Shown here piece by piece: positions 30,233-31,068 of a stretch of DNA of 31,068 nt. The notes under the pieces were generated by a model. It did no database searches and was not told the origin of the DNA. It was given only the letters and a program-made list of their open reading frames with translations. Position 1 is the first letter of the stretch. Each line of letters begins with the position of its first letter. The position numbers were made by a program, and so were the translations under genes. Source of the stretch: Neolentinus lepideus HHB14362 ss-1 (Eukaryota; Basidiomycota; Agaricomycetes; Gloeophyllales; Gloeophyllaceae). The stretch is taken from assembly GCA_001632425.1 (NCBI GenBank), contig KV425625.1, positions 108,405 through 139,472 on the forward strand, given 5' to 3'.

Positions 30233-31068
30233 ATGGCCTCTCAGTCACTTCCCGTTTTCGTTGTGAGTATGACTTTGCTCTGGGTCCTCCCGCAAACACT
30301 CACTGTCATGCTCAGGTCGGAGCAGGACCGACAGGTCTTGTTCTTGCTCTCACTCTGCGTCAGAATGGTGTTCCTGTTCGAATCATCGACAAGGTTGCTA
30401 AACCCCATGTCGGTTCGCGAGGATCAGGCATCATGGTACGCGATATTCTCCATAGTCTCGAGCGTTCAAGAATTAATACTACCCGACGACGTAGCCGCGG
30501 ACGTTGGAAGTATACAACTACCTTGGAGTTCTTCCAGATGTCCTGAAAGGCGCAGTCCCTCTACCTGTTAACCGTATGTACAAGCTTCCTGGCGGCACTG
30601 AAGTCATGAAGGAATTTTCAATGTCTCCGAGGACTCATTCCACACCTGGAATACCATTCGCGAGTCTGACCTATCTATTGAGCGAATTATTCTCACCTGT
30701 CAGCCCGCCACCAGTTCAATCCTTACCTGCTAGGCCAAGATGTAGCACAAGCTATTCTCCGCTCTCACCTAGAAAAGTATGACTGTCACGTCGAGTTCAA
30801 CACGGAGCTTCGCTCCTTCGAACAACATTCGGACTACGTCCAGATTCATCTAGTCCGACATGAAGATGGCAACGAGACTGCAGAAACCTTGTCTGCTGCC
30901 TATCTAGTCGGAGCTGATGGAGCAAAAGGTTGTCCCGCGCCTCAGATTTTACAATATGAGCACTCCGTTTGACGATGGTTCCGCAGGTGTTGTCAGGAAA
31001 CTGCTTGGTCTATCATTTCATGGTGAGACGCGAGAAGCAGACGGCGTGGTTATTGCCGACGTAAAGCT
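30233..31068 (+). CDS. FAD-dependent aromatic hydroxylase, copy B (truncated by window edge)
   Basis: Exons 30233-30262, 30316-30435, 30495-30659, 30715-30928 and 30987 to the window end; the rest lies outside. The frame stays open through all five exons and the GAGPTG and VGADGAKG motifs are intact, so the gene looks live. Exon and intron positions match copy A, and intron lengths are equal except for the fourth (58 against 51). Protein differences are scattered, for example GSGIM against GAGIM and FNPYLLGQ against FNSYILGQ, with a more divergent patch around HGETREADGVV. The third intron begins GCGAGT instead of the GTGAGC of copy A, a GC-AG intron if spliced. Its own promoter, with a perfect palindrome and TATA box, suggests separate expression. 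Function as for copy A; substrate unknown. Confidence 0.88.

Larger units (their letters stand above)
29826..31068 (+). repeat. right copy of the tandem duplication
   Basis: Counterpart of 26461-27581. Exon 2 differs from copy A at 4 of 120 bases and intron 2 at 3 of 59, so introns are nearly as conserved as exons. This points to a fairly recent duplication or to gene conversion. The copy runs off the window. Confidence 0.9.

Noticed and set aside
1..31068. CRISPR arrays, insertion sequences, prophage or bacterial-type operons
   Set aside because: The window is eukaryotic with spliced genes; no regularly spaced repeats, transposase or bacterial promoters were seen.

Overview
The window is nuclear DNA from a filamentous basidiomycete, most likely an Agaricomycete (mushroom or polypore type). 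The evidence is intron-dense genes with introns of about 45-90 nt, GT/AG borders with CTRAY-like branch sites, no operons, and typical basidiomycete proteins: a HET-domain protein, an aquaporin of the fungal aquaglyceroporin type, a GH5 exo-beta-1,3-glucanase and FAD-dependent aromatic hydroxylases. All exon maps below were built by hand from reading-frame continuity and splice signals; none is confirmed by transcripts.

Layout: 1-2025 is gene-poor DNA with short repeats. 2026-3801 (-) is a single-exon HET-domain protein. It is divergent from BUB1 (4018-7670, +; five exons, 1150 aa), a spindle-checkpoint kinase. BUB1 converges on PBP1/ataxin-2 (7863-11166, -; fourteen exons, about 834 aa). 11167-14830 is gene-poor and holds a decayed minus-strand gene. 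Then come an aquaporin (14831-16278, +; nine exons), a medium-chain double-bond reductase (16536-17972, -; eight exons), a small membrane protein (18385-19158, +), a Q/P-rich protein of unknown role (19710-20777, +), a secreted GH5 glucanase (21828-23631, +; eight exons), and a protein joining one double-stranded-RNA-binding domain to C-terminal membrane helices (24525-25991, +; six exons). The right end holds two tandem FAD monooxygenase genes: copy A (26753-28965, complete) and copy B (30233 to the window edge, truncated by the window).

The genes do not form one pathway. The left half carries housekeeping functions (mitotic checkpoint, RNA-granule/poly(A) control) next to a HET-domain gene. 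The right half carries membrane, cell-wall and oxidative functions. The monooxygenase pair is the only clear accessory module: the duplication includes the promoter, and a palindrome and TATA box keep identical spacing in both copies. The points most worth a second look are the dsRNA-binding membrane protein, the paired ABBA-like motifs in BUB1 mini-exons, the MCB box upstream of BUB1, the duplicated monooxygenase promoter, and a GT-to-GC splice donor change between the two copies.
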